Of a stretch of DNA of 51,337 nt, positions 25,864 through 34,207 are shown piece by piece. Within the stretch, counting starts at the first letter, position 1; the number at the start of each line of letters is the position of its first letter. The notes under the pieces are model-generated. The model was given only the letters and a program-made list of their open reading frames with translations. It was not told the origin of the DNA and did not search any database. Position numbers and translations under genes: made by a program. This stretch comes from Fimenecus sp051881455 (lineage in GTDB: Bacteria > Bacillota > Clostridia > Oscillospirales > Acutalibacteraceae): the NCBI GenBank assembly GCA_051881455.1, contig JBJEPX010000039.1:1-51337 (forward strand), written 5' to 3'.

Positions 25864-27608
25864 TACAGCTCGCCTCCTTCCAAATCAAAATCATCGCTGC
25901 CCTTTTGCTGTGAATAATAAATATCCTGATATATCTCATTGCGCAAGAGCAATTCGTCATGCGTTCCTATATCGTTTATCGAACCATTTTCAAGAATTAT
26001 TATCTTGTCGCATTCCGAAACAGAGGAAATACGCTGAGCGATTATTATTTTCGTAGTATCGGGGATGCCGTTTTTGAGCCCCTCGCGGATTTTTGAGTCC
26101 GTATAAGTATCAACGGCGCTTGTAGAATCGTCAAGAATAAGGATTTTCGGCTTTTTGAGAATCGCGCGGGCAATACAAAGCCTTTGCTTTTGTCCGCCCG
26201 AAACATTTACACCGCCCTGCCCCAAATCGGTTTGATAACCGTCGGGGAAGGACTCAACAAAAGCGCGGGCGTCGGCAATTTCACATGCTGCCGCCAATTC
26301 CTCGTCCGTGGCTTCCTTATTGCCCCACCGAAGATTTTCCGCAATCGTGCCCGAAAACAGAACATTCTTTTGAAGCACCATACTTACCTGCTCACGCAGA
26401 GAATTCATTTTGTAATCTTTAACATTAACGCCGCCTACCAGCACCTCGCCCTCGGTGACATCATAAAGGCGTGGGATTAGCTGGACAAGGGTTGATTTCG
26501 CACTGCCCGTTGCGCCGATAATTCCCACCGTTTCGCCGCTTTCGATTTTAAACGAAACATTGGAGAGCACCGGAGCGGCGGCGCCGTTATATTTAAAGGT
26601 GACATTTTTAAACTCAACCGAGCCGTTTTCAACTTGATTTACCGACGCGGTATCGTCCTTAATATCTGATTCCTCATCAAGCACTTCAAGAATTCGCTTT
26701 GCGCTTGCTTCTGACATAAAGAACTGGGCAATGAGCATTATTATCATAAGGAAATTCATGAGAATTTGCATTATGTAGGTGAATATAGCCGAAAAATCAC
26801 CGATTTGAATTGTTTCGGCGGAAATAGCCTTTGCGGAAACATATACAACCGCAAGGATAGTGCCGAACATAACGAGCATCATCAGGGGCTGTCCCCAAAT
26901 CATGATTTTCTCGGCGCTGATTGAAGCGTTTAACAAATCATCATTGGCTTTTTTAAATTTGTCCTTTTCATATTTAGAACGGACAAACGCCTTTACAACT
27001 CTTATATTTGTAAAGTTTTCCTGAATAGAAGCGTTAAAGCCATCAAACATTTTGAGCATTTTCTTAAAACGCATCAACGCTATGGGACCGCCGATTGCAA
27101 TTATAATTACAATCAATGGGAGAGAATAAAGAAACACCGATGAAATCTCGCGGCTTTTTATTATACAGATTACAAGCGCCGCCACAAACATAATGGGCGC
27201 GCGGAACAGCATTCTTATCATCATAAGAAATGTGTTCTGCACCGTTGTGACATCCGTTGTCATTCTTGTTATTAGTGATGCAGTGCTGAAACGGTCGATA
27301 TTTGAGAAAGAAAAGGTTTGTATTTTATCAAGCAATTCCTTTCTTATTGTACTGCCGAAGCCCATACCTGCAACAGCGCCCAGGCGAGCCGCCATACTTC
27401 CGCAGAAAAGTGAGCCTAATGCCAGCAAGAACATTTTCCCGCCCAAACGCAGAATGAGCCCCATATCTCCGTTTGCCAAGCCCTCGTCAACAATATCCGC
27501 CATTACAAGGGGTATCATCAGCTCCAATACAACCTCGCCCACCATAAGAAGGGGGCAAAGAATTGCATAAGGAGCATATTTTTTTGCATGCTTTAAAAGT
27601 TTAAACAT
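25863..27608 (-). CDS. ABC exporter half-transporter with degenerate ATP site, 581 aa
   Basis: This is the partner subunit. Six membrane segments precede an ATPase domain with Walker A GATGSAKST, in which the usual glycine before the lysine is alanine, the signature VSGGQKQR, and Walker B LILDDSTSAVD, in which the catalytic Glu is replaced by Asp. Such an exchange marks the degenerate site of asymmetric heterodimeric exporters, where the other subunit supplies the active site. It is the first ABC gene, 16 bp after marR, with GGAGG before the ATG. Confidence 0.93.
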   Translation of the reverse strand: MFKLLKHAKKYAPYAILCPLLMVGEVVLELMIPLVMADIVDEGLANGDMGLILRLGGKMFLLALGSLFCGSMAARLGAVAGMGFGSTIRKELLDKIQTFSFSNIDRFSTASLITRMTTDVTTVQNTFLMMIRMLFRAPIMFVAALVICIIKSREISSVFLYSLPLIVIIIAIGGPIALMRFKKMLKMFDGFNASIQENFTNIRVVKAFVRSKYEKDKFKKANDDLLNASISAEKIMIWGQPLMMLVMFGTILAVVYVSAKAISAETIQIGDFSAIFTYIMQILMNFLMIIMLIAQFFMSEASAKRILEVLDEESDIKDDTASVNQVENGSVEFKNVTFKYNGAAAPVLSNVSFKIESGETVGIIGATGSAKSTLVQLIPRLYDVTEGEVLVGGVNVKDYKMNSLREQVSMVLQKNVLFSGTIAENLRWGNKEATDEELAAACEIADARAFVESFPDGYQTDLGQGGVNVSGGQKQRLCIARAILKKPKILILDDSTSAVDTYTDSKIREGLKNGIPDTTKIIIAQRISSVSECDKIIILENGSINDIGTHDELLLRNEIYQDIYYSQQKGSDDFDLEGGEL

Positions 27609-27624
27609 ATTTAGCCTCCTTTGC

Positions 27625-28059
27625 TCATTTGTTGTCTGCCGCTGACGACAGATTTTTATTCATTCTTTCAAGAAAGCCTTCAAGCACCTTAATCTCCTCA
27701 TCGGTAAAGCCCTCAAAGGTTATATCGTCAATCGTATTGAAAGTTCTGTGCGTAAAATCCAAAAGCTCCCTGCCCTTTTCGGTAAGCTGTAAATTATTAC
27801 GCCTTGCGTCGTTTTTATCGCACACACGCATTAAAAGCCCCGATTTTTCCATTCGCTTTACCGACACCGCAACAGAGGGCGGCGATATGCCCAAATGGTC
27901 GGCAATCTCCTTTTGCGTTGCGTCTGTATTTTCACTTAAATATTCAAGTATGGGCGGCTGACCGAAATAAATTCCGCCGTCACGAAAGCGTTTATCAATT
28001 ATATTGCGCCGAGTCATATGATAAAAATGAAAGGCTTTTCTGACACCGTCAAGCTCCAT
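27625..28059 (-). CDS. MarR family transcriptional regulator, 144 aa
   Basis: This is a winged helix-turn-helix repressor of the MarR type: the recognition region LSENTDATQKEIADHLGISPPSVAVSVKRMEKSG is followed by the wing with DKNDARRNNLQLTEKGREL, and helices at both ends for the dimer. I choose the ATG at 28059 with GAGGTG before it, not the longer frame starting inside the promoter. It is the first gene of marR-ABC-ABC, and operator-like repeats overlap its transcript start, so it most likely represses the exporter operon until a small ligand binds. This is the usual logic for such loci and is inferred. Confidence 0.92.
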   Translation of the reverse strand: MELDGVRKAFHFYHMTRRNIIDKRFRDGGIYFGQPPILEYLSENTDATQKEIADHLGISPPSVAVSVKRMEKSGLLMRVCDKNDARRNNLQLTEKGRELLDFTHRTFNTIDDITFEGFTDEEIKVLEGFLERMNKNLSSAADNK

Positions 28060-28078
28060 TTTATTCACCTCTTTAAAA

Positions 28079-28140
28079 GTTAATCGGTTTATAGTTAATC
28101 GACTAATCATAATTATAGCAACGCACATATATATTGTCAA
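28079..28140 (-). promoter_or_regulatory. Consensus promoter and MarR operator
   Basis: On the minus strand TTGACA (28140-28135), a 17-bp spacer and TATAAT (28117-28112) match the sigma-70 consensus perfectly. Over and after the start site lie two direct copies of GTTAATCG (plus-strand 28079-28086 and 28094-28101), 15 bp apart; the second is part of the imperfect palindrome TTAATCGACTAA (28095-28106). This is the expected place for MarR binding. Confidence 0.8.
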
Positions 28141-28187
28141 CCGTTTAAATTATGAACTTTTTGTAAACAGTTAAAGGAATTTCCTTT

Positions 28188-28214
28188 TTGTCCCGCGTTT
28201 TACGGGACATTTTT
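28188..28214. terminator. Hairpin before the phage cassette
   Basis: TGTCCCG and CGGGACA form a stem around CGTTTTA with T runs on both sides (CCTTTTT before, TTTTT after). It would end transcription entering the phage cassette from the left. No convincing promoter is visible between it and the first phage gene. Confidence 0.6.
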
Positions 28215-28246
28215 AATTGTTGGCAATTTGTATGGAGGCGAAAAAT

Positions 28247-28738
28247 ATGAATGAGAAAAAAATGACTAAAAAAGAACTTGAATTTTGCCGCTGGTATGCA
28301 AAGCTGCAAAACTCAAAAGAGGCGGCAATAAGAGCCGGATTTTCTGTTATGCCCGAATACCGTGCCATGTGCCTTTTGTCAAAGAAAAGCATTTCCGAAA
28401 AGATACACGAGCTGGAAAAAGAAAACCGAGCCGACGAAAATCTTATAGCGGCAGGTTTTAAACGCCTTGCTTTCGGCTCGTGTGCCGACGCGGTAAAGCT
28501 AATACTATCCTGCGGCGGTGACAAATCCCCCGACCTTGATTCTCTTGACCTTTTCACGGTTTCCGAAATCAAGTACACCTGCGGCAAGGGTATGGAAATT
28601 AAGTTTTTTGACAGATTAAAGGCTTTGGAGCGTCTGGCGGAAATATCGGAAAGCGGCAAGGAATCCTCGGCTATGTCTCTTTACGAGGCTATTGAGAGAA
28701 GCGCCGCCGAAAAAGAGAACGGTGAGAGCTTTGGCTGA
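28247..28738 (+). CDS. terS: Phage terminase small subunit, 163 aa
   Basis: TerS recognises phage DNA and loads the large subunit for packaging. The N-terminal part has the Terminase_2-like pattern: KELEFCRWYAKLQNSKEAAIRAGFSVMPEYRAMCLLSK, a helix-turn-helix that recruits DNA, followed by the linking helices (KALERLAEIS). I start at the ATG at 28247 because GGAGGCG stands just before it; longer in-frame starts are upstream of that site. It is the first gene of the packaging-head cassette. The small subunit overlaps the start of the large subunit. Length is normal. Confidence 0.88.
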   Translation: MNEKKMTKKELEFCRWYAKLQNSKEAAIRAGFSVMPEYRAMCLLSKKSISEKIHELEKENRADENLIAAGFKRLAFGSCADAVKLILSCGGDKSPDLDSLDLFTVSEIKYTCGKGMEIKFFDRLKALERLAEISESGKESSAMSLYEAIERSAAEKENGESFG

Positions 28739-30005
28739 TATTAAGTTCAAAAGGTTCTCACAAAAACAGCTTACGGTGCTCAACTGGTGGTGTGAAAGCA
28801 GTCCTTATAAAGATTGCGATGCCATTATTTGCGACGGTGCCGTAAGAAGCGGAAAAACCGTTTGTATGTCACTCTCATTCATACTTTGGAGCTTCTACCG
28901 TTTTTCAGACAGTTCCTTTGCCCTGTGCGGAAAGACCATTTCTTCCCTTCGGCGTAATGTAGTAACCCCCCTGCTGCCTATGCTCAAAGGTATGGGGTTT
29001 ACCGTAACAGAAAAAAGGAGCGCAAACATTATTGAAATCAGCCGTGACAAGCAGAAAAACCGATTTTATCTTTTCGGCGGAAAGGACGAGTCCTCGGCGT
29101 CTCTTATTCAGGGTATGACGCTATGCGGAATACTTCTTGACGAGGTGGCGCTTATGCCCCGTTCCTTTGTTGAGCAGTCAATGGCGAGGTGCTCGGTAAA
29201 CGGCTCAAAATTCTGGTTTAACTGCAACCCCGAAAATCCTCATCACTGGTTTTACAAGGAATGGATAAAAAAGGCAAAAGAAAAAAACTGCCTTTATCTC
29301 CATTTCCTTATGGAGGACAATCCCTCACTTTCCGAAAAAATACGCAACCGTTACCGTTCACTGTATTCGGGCGCATTTTACGAAAGGTTTATTGAGGGAA
29401 AGTGGGTGGCGGTTGACGGACTTGTTTATCCCTTTTTCAATGAGAAGGAGCATATCGGAGATGTCCCGGAGGAAAACTGTACGCAGTTTTACATTTCCTG
29501 CGACTACGGCACCGTTAACCCCGCCTCTTTCGGACTTTGGGGACTTTGCGGCGGCGTATGGTACCGATTGAGGGAATTCTATCACGATTCAAAGGCAAAA
29601 GGCTTTCAGATGACCGACAGGGAATATTACGATGAGCTTTGTTCCCTTGCAGGCAATTTAAGAGTTGAAGCGGTGATAGTTGACCCCTCGGCGGCGTCCT
29701 TTATGGAATGTATAAGGCGTGAGGGCAAATTCCGCGTTGTACCTGCACAAAATCAGGTGGCGGACGGAATACGCAAGGTTTCAACAATGCTGAAAACGAA
29801 AAAAATTATGATTGGCAGTTCCTGTGCGGATACAATCCGTGAATTCGGAATGTACCGCTGGGACTGCAACAGTATCAAGGACACTCCCCGTAAGGAATAT
29901 GACCACGCAATGGACGATATTCGCTATTTCGTGTCCACCTTGCAGGGAGATACGGACAACGCGGTTTTTGCATTGTCCGTTGAACGAAAAGAAAGGAGGT
30001 ATTGA
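28731..30005 (+). CDS. terL: Phage terminase large subunit, 424 aa
   Basis: TerL is the packaging motor and nuclease. The ATPase half has Walker A GAVRSGKT at 36-43 and Walker B GILLDE at 133-138. The RNase-H-like nuclease half has YISCDYGTVNPASF (Asp258), VIVDPSAASF (Asp318) and a late HAMDDIRY (about 406-413), so all acidic residues of a working nuclease are visible. I choose TTG at 28731 with GGTGAG six bases upstream; GTG at 28722 is possible. It overlaps terS by 8 bp. The sequence looks full-length and shows no decay. Confidence 0.92.
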   Translation: MADIKFKRFSQKQLTVLNWWCESSPYKDCDAIICDGAVRSGKTVCMSLSFILWSFYRFSDSSFALCGKTISSLRRNVVTPLLPMLKGMGFTVTEKRSANIIEISRDKQKNRFYLFGGKDESSASLIQGMTLCGILLDEVALMPRSFVEQSMARCSVNGSKFWFNCNPENPHHWFYKEWIKKAKEKNCLYLHFLMEDNPSLSEKIRNRYRSLYSGAFYERFIEGKWVAVDGLVYPFFNEKEHIGDVPEENCTQFYISCDYGTVNPASFGLWGLCGGVWYRLREFYHDSKAKGFQMTDREYYDELCSLAGNLRVEAVIVDPSAASFMECIRREGKFRVVPAQNQVADGIRKVSTMLKTKKIMIGSSCADTIREFGMYRWDCNSIKDTPRKEYDHAMDDIRYFVSTLQGDTDNAVFALSVERKERRY

Positions 30006-30006
30006 T

Positions 30007-31149
30007 TTGTCCGTATTTGACAAGCTGGGTAAGCGCAAGGTCTGTACCGCATCATATCCCCAAACAGTATCAAATCATCCCTTTGATCGGCTTCGCAGTT
30101 ACTCTCCCCTTTGTGACTGTCCTCCCGAGCTTTACCGTTCATTGAGAGAGGCCGTTCCCGTTATCGACACGGCAATTTACAAGCTTGTGCGTCTCGCAGG
30201 CGGCTTTACGGTTATCAGCGAAAACGGTAAAAATCAGCAGGAGCTTGACTCCTTTGTAAAAAATGTGAGTGTTGGCGCAGGCGGAAACGGCTTACAGCAG
30301 TTTATCGACACATATTTCAGCGAACTGCTGACTTACGGCACAACGGCGGGTGAAATTATCATAAACGACGGCGGTATAGCCTCCCTTTACAATGTACCCG
30401 TAAAGGATATTTGTTTAAAGCGCAGTCCCGAGGATTTTAACCGTATTCTTATCTGCCGGAACGACTCCGCAAGCGGAACTCCTGTTAAATATCAGGATTT
30501 GGTAATGTATTCGTCACTTAACCCCGATGCAGGCAGTATTATGGGTAATTCTATACTTAAAGGACTTCCCTTTGTATCGTCAATACTGCTTAAAATTTTT
30601 AATTCCATTGGGCAGAACTGGGACCGCGCAGGAAATCTGCGGTATGCGGTCACATACAATCCCGGCTCAGATATGCTTGACCGAGCATACGCAAAAGAAA
30701 GAGCCATGCAGATTGCCCGTGAATGGTCGGGCGCTATGGAAAGCGGAAGCGTTAAGGATTTTGTGGCTGTTGGCGATGTGCAGATAAAGGTTATCGGTGC
30801 AGACAGTCAGGTGCTCGACAGCGAAATACCCGTTAAACAGCTTTTGGAGCAGATTGTTGCAAAATTAGGACTGCCTCCGTTTATGCTCGGGCTTTCCTGG
30901 TCCACAACAGAGCGTATGTCCTCACAGCAGGCGGACGCTCTCACTACGGAGCTTGACGCTTACAGACGGATATTAACCCCCGTTATTGAAAAAATTTGCT
31001 CAATGTTTTTGCGTCTTTGCGGCAACAGCGGCAAAGCGACGGTAGTTTGGGAGGAAATAACTCTTCAAGACACAGTGGAGCAGGCAAAGGCAGAGCTTTA
31101 TTCCGCGCAGGCAAAAGCTCTTTCGGCAGGAGGTGAAAACAATGGTTAA
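30007..31149 (+). CDS. Phage portal protein, 380 aa
   Basis: The portal is the ring at the capsid vertex through which DNA enters. Features that fit are the position directly after terL, the N-terminal PVIDTAIYKLVRLAGGFTVI, the middle LVMYSSLNPDAGSIMGNSILKGLPFV and the late LGLPPFMLGLSWSTTERMSSQQADALTTELDAYRRILTPVIEKI pattern found in many siphovirus portals. The frame is open far upstream inside terL, but AAAGGAGG at 29992-29999 sets the start at TTG 30007, one base after the terL stop. Length is somewhat short for a portal but complete. Confidence 0.88.
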   Translation: MSVFDKLGKRKVCTASYPQTVSNHPFDRLRSYSPLCDCPPELYRSLREAVPVIDTAIYKLVRLAGGFTVISENGKNQQELDSFVKNVSVGAGGNGLQQFIDTYFSELLTYGTTAGEIIINDGGIASLYNVPVKDICLKRSPEDFNRILICRNDSASGTPVKYQDLVMYSSLNPDAGSIMGNSILKGLPFVSSILLKIFNSIGQNWDRAGNLRYAVTYNPGSDMLDRAYAKERAMQIAREWSGAMESGSVKDFVAVGDVQIKVIGADSQVLDSEIPVKQLLEQIVAKLGLPPFMLGLSWSTTERMSSQQADALTTELDAYRRILTPVIEKICSMFLRLCGNSGKATVVWEEITLQDTVEQAKAELYSAQAKALSAGGENNG

Positions 31150-32104
31150 AAGCTATACATCTTGCCAAGAGGTTGGTGTTCCCACCGAAGAAGATTTAAA
31201 GCTGATTAACAAATATGCGCTCCGTCCCCTTAAAAAGGAAGAGGTTTTTGTTTTCAGCGTTATTCTTTGCGATAACGATATTGACCGTGATTTTGAGCGG
31301 TTCAGCGAAAGCTCCCTTTACGCTCTTGAAAAGCTTTTTGTGGGTAAAACGGGTATTTTCAATCACAGTATGCAGAGTGAGGACCAAACAGCACGCACCT
31401 TCCGCACACAGGTGATTACCGATGCGGATAAAAAGACCTGTGACGGACTTCCCTACACCTATCTTAAAGCCTGGTGCTACACCGTTAGGAGCGAGAAAAA
31501 CGACTCACTTATCCGTGATATTGAAAGCGGAATTAAAAAGGAAGTCAGCGTAAGCTGTAACGCGTCAATGAAAATCTGCTCAGTCTGCGGTGAAAGCGAC
31601 TGTACCCATATACAAGGCAGAAAATACAGCGGAAAATTGTGTTACAAAACCCTTGAAGGTATCACAGACGCATACGAATGGTCCTTTGTGGCTGTTCCCG
31701 CGCAGAAAAATGCGGGAGTAACAAAATCCGCGGGCTCTTACAAAAAGGAGAATAATATGGAAAATATTTTAAAATCAATCAAGGAACAGAAATCTGTCAC
31801 CTTGGAGGGTGACGAGCTGAAAAAGCTTTACGGCTACATAAGTCAGCTTGAAAAAGACAGTGCCGACGGGAAAAGATACCGTGAAAGTCTTTTGGGAAAT
31901 GCAAAAAAGTGCTTTGCGGTGGCTTTCCCCGAAATCGAGGAGGAATGTGTTGACGCAATACTCTGCGGTGTTTCGTCAGACCACCTTGAAAAGCTTTGCG
32001 CCGCTCTGGACAAGCAGGCTTCAAAGATTATTCCTGCCGTATCGCAGTTCGGCACACATAGCACAGAACAGCAATCACAGGCAAATCAGCAGTTTAAGTT
32101 TTAA
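31142..32104 (+). CDS. Prohead protease-like protein fused to a scaffold-like tail, 320 aa
   Basis: The first about 200 residues have the layout of phage capsid maturation proteases: DIDRDFERF, GKTGIFNHSMQSED, EVSVSCNASMKICSVCGESDCTHIQG and AYEWSFVAVPAQKNAG. The CxxC...C...H group (about residues 145-155) may bind zinc. After about 205 the chain changes to charged, helix-rich sequence (MENILKSIKEQKSV, YISQLEKDSADG) typical of scaffolds removed during head maturation. AGGAGGTG precedes the ATG at 31142, and the gene overlaps the portal by 8 bp. Protease-scaffold fusion in one chain is known in several phages. The catalytic residues cannot be assigned with certainty. Confidence 0.75.
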   Translation: MVKSYTSCQEVGVPTEEDLKLINKYALRPLKKEEVFVFSVILCDNDIDRDFERFSESSLYALEKLFVGKTGIFNHSMQSEDQTARTFRTQVITDADKKTCDGLPYTYLKAWCYTVRSEKNDSLIRDIESGIKKEVSVSCNASMKICSVCGESDCTHIQGRKYSGKLCYKTLEGITDAYEWSFVAVPAQKNAGVTKSAGSYKKENNMENILKSIKEQKSVTLEGDELKKLYGYISQLEKDSADGKRYRESLLGNAKKCFAVAFPEIEEECVDAILCGVSSDHLEKLCAALDKQASKIIPAVSQFGTHSTEQQSQANQQFKF

Positions 32105-32116
32105 GGAGGATAAAAA

Positions 32117-32458
32117 ATGTCAGTATCATTAAAAGGCTACAATCAGAATGCGGTAACACTCATCGCCGCAAACGGTCTTAAAAAGGGAGATTTTGTTAAA
32201 ATCTCTGCAAACAGCACAGCCGCCGCTTGCGCATCGGGAAATGTTCCCTGCGGTATTTGTCTTAACACAGACGGCAAATACGCATGCGTTCAGCTTCAGG
32301 GCTATGCAAAGGTTAAATACAGCGGTACAGCACCCGCTCTCGGCAACGCTGTTGTTGCCGCGGACGGTAACGGCGGAATTAAAACCGCAACAACAGGCAT
32401 GAGCGTACTTATTGTCAGCGTAAACACTGCCGACACAACCGTCGAAATTATATTTTAA
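32117..32458 (+). CDS. Capsid decoration-like protein, 113 aa
   Basis: This small beta-rich protein has the pattern of head-stabilising/decoration proteins: VTLIAANGLKKGDFVKIS, a central GICLNTDGKYACVQLQGYAKVKYSGTAPALGN, and an end with VLIVSVNTADTTVEIIF. It stands between the protease and the major capsid gene, the usual place for such a protein. GGAGG precedes the ATG. It has no signal peptide or membrane segment. The exact family is uncertain, so the call rests on position and composition. Confidence 0.7.
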   Translation: MSVSLKGYNQNAVTLIAANGLKKGDFVKISANSTAAACASGNVPCGICLNTDGKYACVQLQGYAKVKYSGTAPALGNAVVAADGNGGIKTATTGMSVLIVSVNTADTTVEIIF

Positions 32459-32478
32459 TTTATAAGGAGGATAAAAAT

Positions 32479-33483
32479 ATGGCTATTTTTGAAACTGTTA
32501 AGCTTGACAAAGGCCTTTACAGAACAGGCAACGGCTTCCTTGCGGAGCTTGAAAAAATCGACCCCTCTGAAAACTACAAGGGTACCGCTTTGGAGGGGCT
32601 TGACGCCTTTGAGCGTCAGCTCAAGCGTTTTGACATCAAAGTTAAGGGTGCAGGCAGTTCCCCTGTTGAAAAGTTTTTCTCAACAACGGATTCCGCAGTG
32701 CTTTTCCCCGAATATGTTGCCCGTGCAGTCCGTCAGGGAATGGATGAAGCAAATATTCTTGACGATATTGTTGCCGCAAAAACAAATATAAACGGGCTTG
32801 ACTACCGCACCATTACTTCCGTTCCCTCAGAGGACGACAAGGAGCTTAAAAATGTCGCCGAGGGCGCTGTTATTCCCGAAACGGAAATCCGTACACAGGA
32901 AAATCTTGTCCGTCTTCACAAAAGGGGCAGAATGCTTGTGGCATCATACGAGGCAATCCGTTTTCAGCGCCTTGACCTCTTCACCGTTACTCTTCGCCAA
33001 ATCGGCGCATATATTGCACGCACTCAGCTTAAAGACGCTGTTGATGTGCTCATAAACGGTGACGGCAACAACAACTCCGCAGAGATTATCACTCCCGCAA
33101 CATCCGGCAGTATTACATATGGGGACCTTGTAAAGCTTTGGAACAGCTTTTCTCCCTATGAAATGAACACTCTTATTGCATCTCCCGATGTAACGGCAAA
33201 GCTTCTTAATATGGCTGAATTCCGTGACGCGGCGGCAGGTCTTAATTTCCACGGCAACGGCACAATGATTACACCTCTCGGTGCAAAACTCTTGAAATCC
33301 ACCGACATCAACTCAAAGGTTGTTGCTATCGACAAAAACTGTGCTCTTGAAATGGTTACGGCAGGCGGTATTCAGACTGATTTTGACCGTCTTATCGACC
33401 GTCAGCTTGAAAGAGCTGCAATCACACAGATTTCAGGCTTTGCAAAAATCTTTGCCGATGCTTCAAAGGTTATGAACATCTGA
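32479..33483 (+). CDS. Phage major capsid protein, HK97-like fold, 334 aa
   Basis: This is the shell-forming protein. After an N-terminal arm the chain follows the HK97 pattern: a long N-arm with AVLFPEYVARAVRQGM, an E-loop-like strand pair (NGLDYRTITSVP), the spine helix with YEAIRFQRLDLFTVTLRQIGAYIARTQLKDAVDVLINGDGN, and P-domain strands to the end. The segment from AEGAVIPETEIRTQENLVRLHKRGRMLV is typical. The gene has GGAGG and is the sixth of the cassette. No cross-link residues can be assigned. The frame is intact. Confidence 0.85.
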   Translation: MAIFETVKLDKGLYRTGNGFLAELEKIDPSENYKGTALEGLDAFERQLKRFDIKVKGAGSSPVEKFFSTTDSAVLFPEYVARAVRQGMDEANILDDIVAAKTNINGLDYRTITSVPSEDDKELKNVAEGAVIPETEIRTQENLVRLHKRGRMLVASYEAIRFQRLDLFTVTLRQIGAYIARTQLKDAVDVLINGDGNNNSAEIITPATSGSITYGDLVKLWNSFSPYEMNTLIASPDVTAKLLNMAEFRDAAAGLNFHGNGTMITPLGAKLLKSTDINSKVVAIDKNCALEMVTAGGIQTDFDRLIDRQLERAAITQISGFAKIFADASKVMNI

Positions 33484-33500
33484 TAAAAGGAGCTTTGATT

Positions 33501-33869
33501 ATGATTAGCGTATGGTCGGTAACAAAAGCACTTGAAGATATGGGCGTTCTTTCCGCCGAGGACACGAAAAAGGCGATGCCCCTTTGTATTGCCGCCTGCG
33601 GAGAAATGTCAAAGAGGCTCAAATCCGTACAATATGAAGACGAAGCGGCGGTAATTATGGCTTGTGCGGGGCTTGTCCTTTATAAATTCACCCTTATGCA
33701 AAGCACCTTGCAGGAGGATTTTTCCTCTTTCAAGGCGGGTGATGTTACGGTCAGCCGCAGTGTTTCCTCGGCGATTGAGGGTGCGGCGAAATTCCGTGAC
33801 GAAGCAATGCTTTGCGCCGTACAGTTTCTCACAGATGTTGATTTTGTTTTTGAGGCGGTGGAATCTTGA
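33501..33869 (+). CDS. Head-tail connector (adaptor)-like protein, 122 aa
   Basis: The all-helical small protein directly after the capsid gene (SVWSVTKALEDMGVLSAEDTKKAMPLCIAACGEMSKRLKSV, then long helices to the end) has the position and composition of gp6-like adaptors that bind the portal after packaging. I choose the ATG at 33501, nine bases after AAAGGAG; the TTG two codons earlier lies too close to the site. It overlaps the next gene by 4 bp. The call is mainly from context. Confidence 0.65.
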   Translation: MISVWSVTKALEDMGVLSAEDTKKAMPLCIAACGEMSKRLKSVQYEDEAAVIMACAGLVLYKFTLMQSTLQEDFSSFKAGDVTVSRSVSSAIEGAAKFRDEAMLCAVQFLTDVDFVFEAVES

Positions 33870-34207
33870 ATATTGAAAAAATATTAAACCGTTGGGGAAG
33901 AAGTTTTTTTCTCTCCTGCTCCGACGGTTGGAAAAGTCCGCTGTTCAAGGCGTTTATACAGCCTTTAAGATACAAGACAAAGCTGTATCTCACGGGAACA
34001 CACACGCCAATCGGCATAAACAGCAATGATGTTTATCTTTATATCGGACCGCCCAATCACGATTTAACCCGTCTTGACAAAACATACAGGATAAATGACA
34101 GTGAAAAATTCAAATACACTATTGACCGTGCCGAAAAAATATTTGCAGGCGACCGCGCTGTTTATATCTGGGCGGTCATCAGAAAAACAACGGAGGCAGA
34201 AAAATGA
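33866..34207 (+). CDS. Phage neck protein (stopper-like), 113 aa
   Basis: I do not recognise a family in sequence. It starts at TTG, overlapping the previous stop by 4 bp, and overlaps the next gene by 4 bp, so the three are translationally coupled. The chain is basic at the N-terminus and then beta-like (THTPIGINSNDVYLYIGPPNHD). In siphovirus order the gene after the adaptor encodes the stopper or head-closure protein, which fits the size. The function is inferred from position. Confidence 0.55.
   Translation: MNIEKILNRWGRSFFLSCSDGWKSPLFKAFIQPLRYKTKLYLTGTHTPIGINSNDVYLYIGPPNHDLTRLDKTYRINDSEKFKYTIDRAEKIFAGDRAVYIWAVIRKTTEAEK

Noticed and set aside
28120..28246. Phage-cassette promoter
   Set aside because: TTGTCA and TATGAA sequences occur but at spacing that does not form a promoter, and a hairpin with T run lies between them and terS.
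28217..28738. Longer start for the terminase small subunit
   Set aside because: The longer frame begins before the GGAGGCG ribosome site, which is correctly spaced for the ATG at 28247.
29812..30006. Long N-terminal extension of the portal protein
   Set aside because: It lies wholly within the end of terL in another frame; AAAGGAGG at 29992 fixes the start at 30007.
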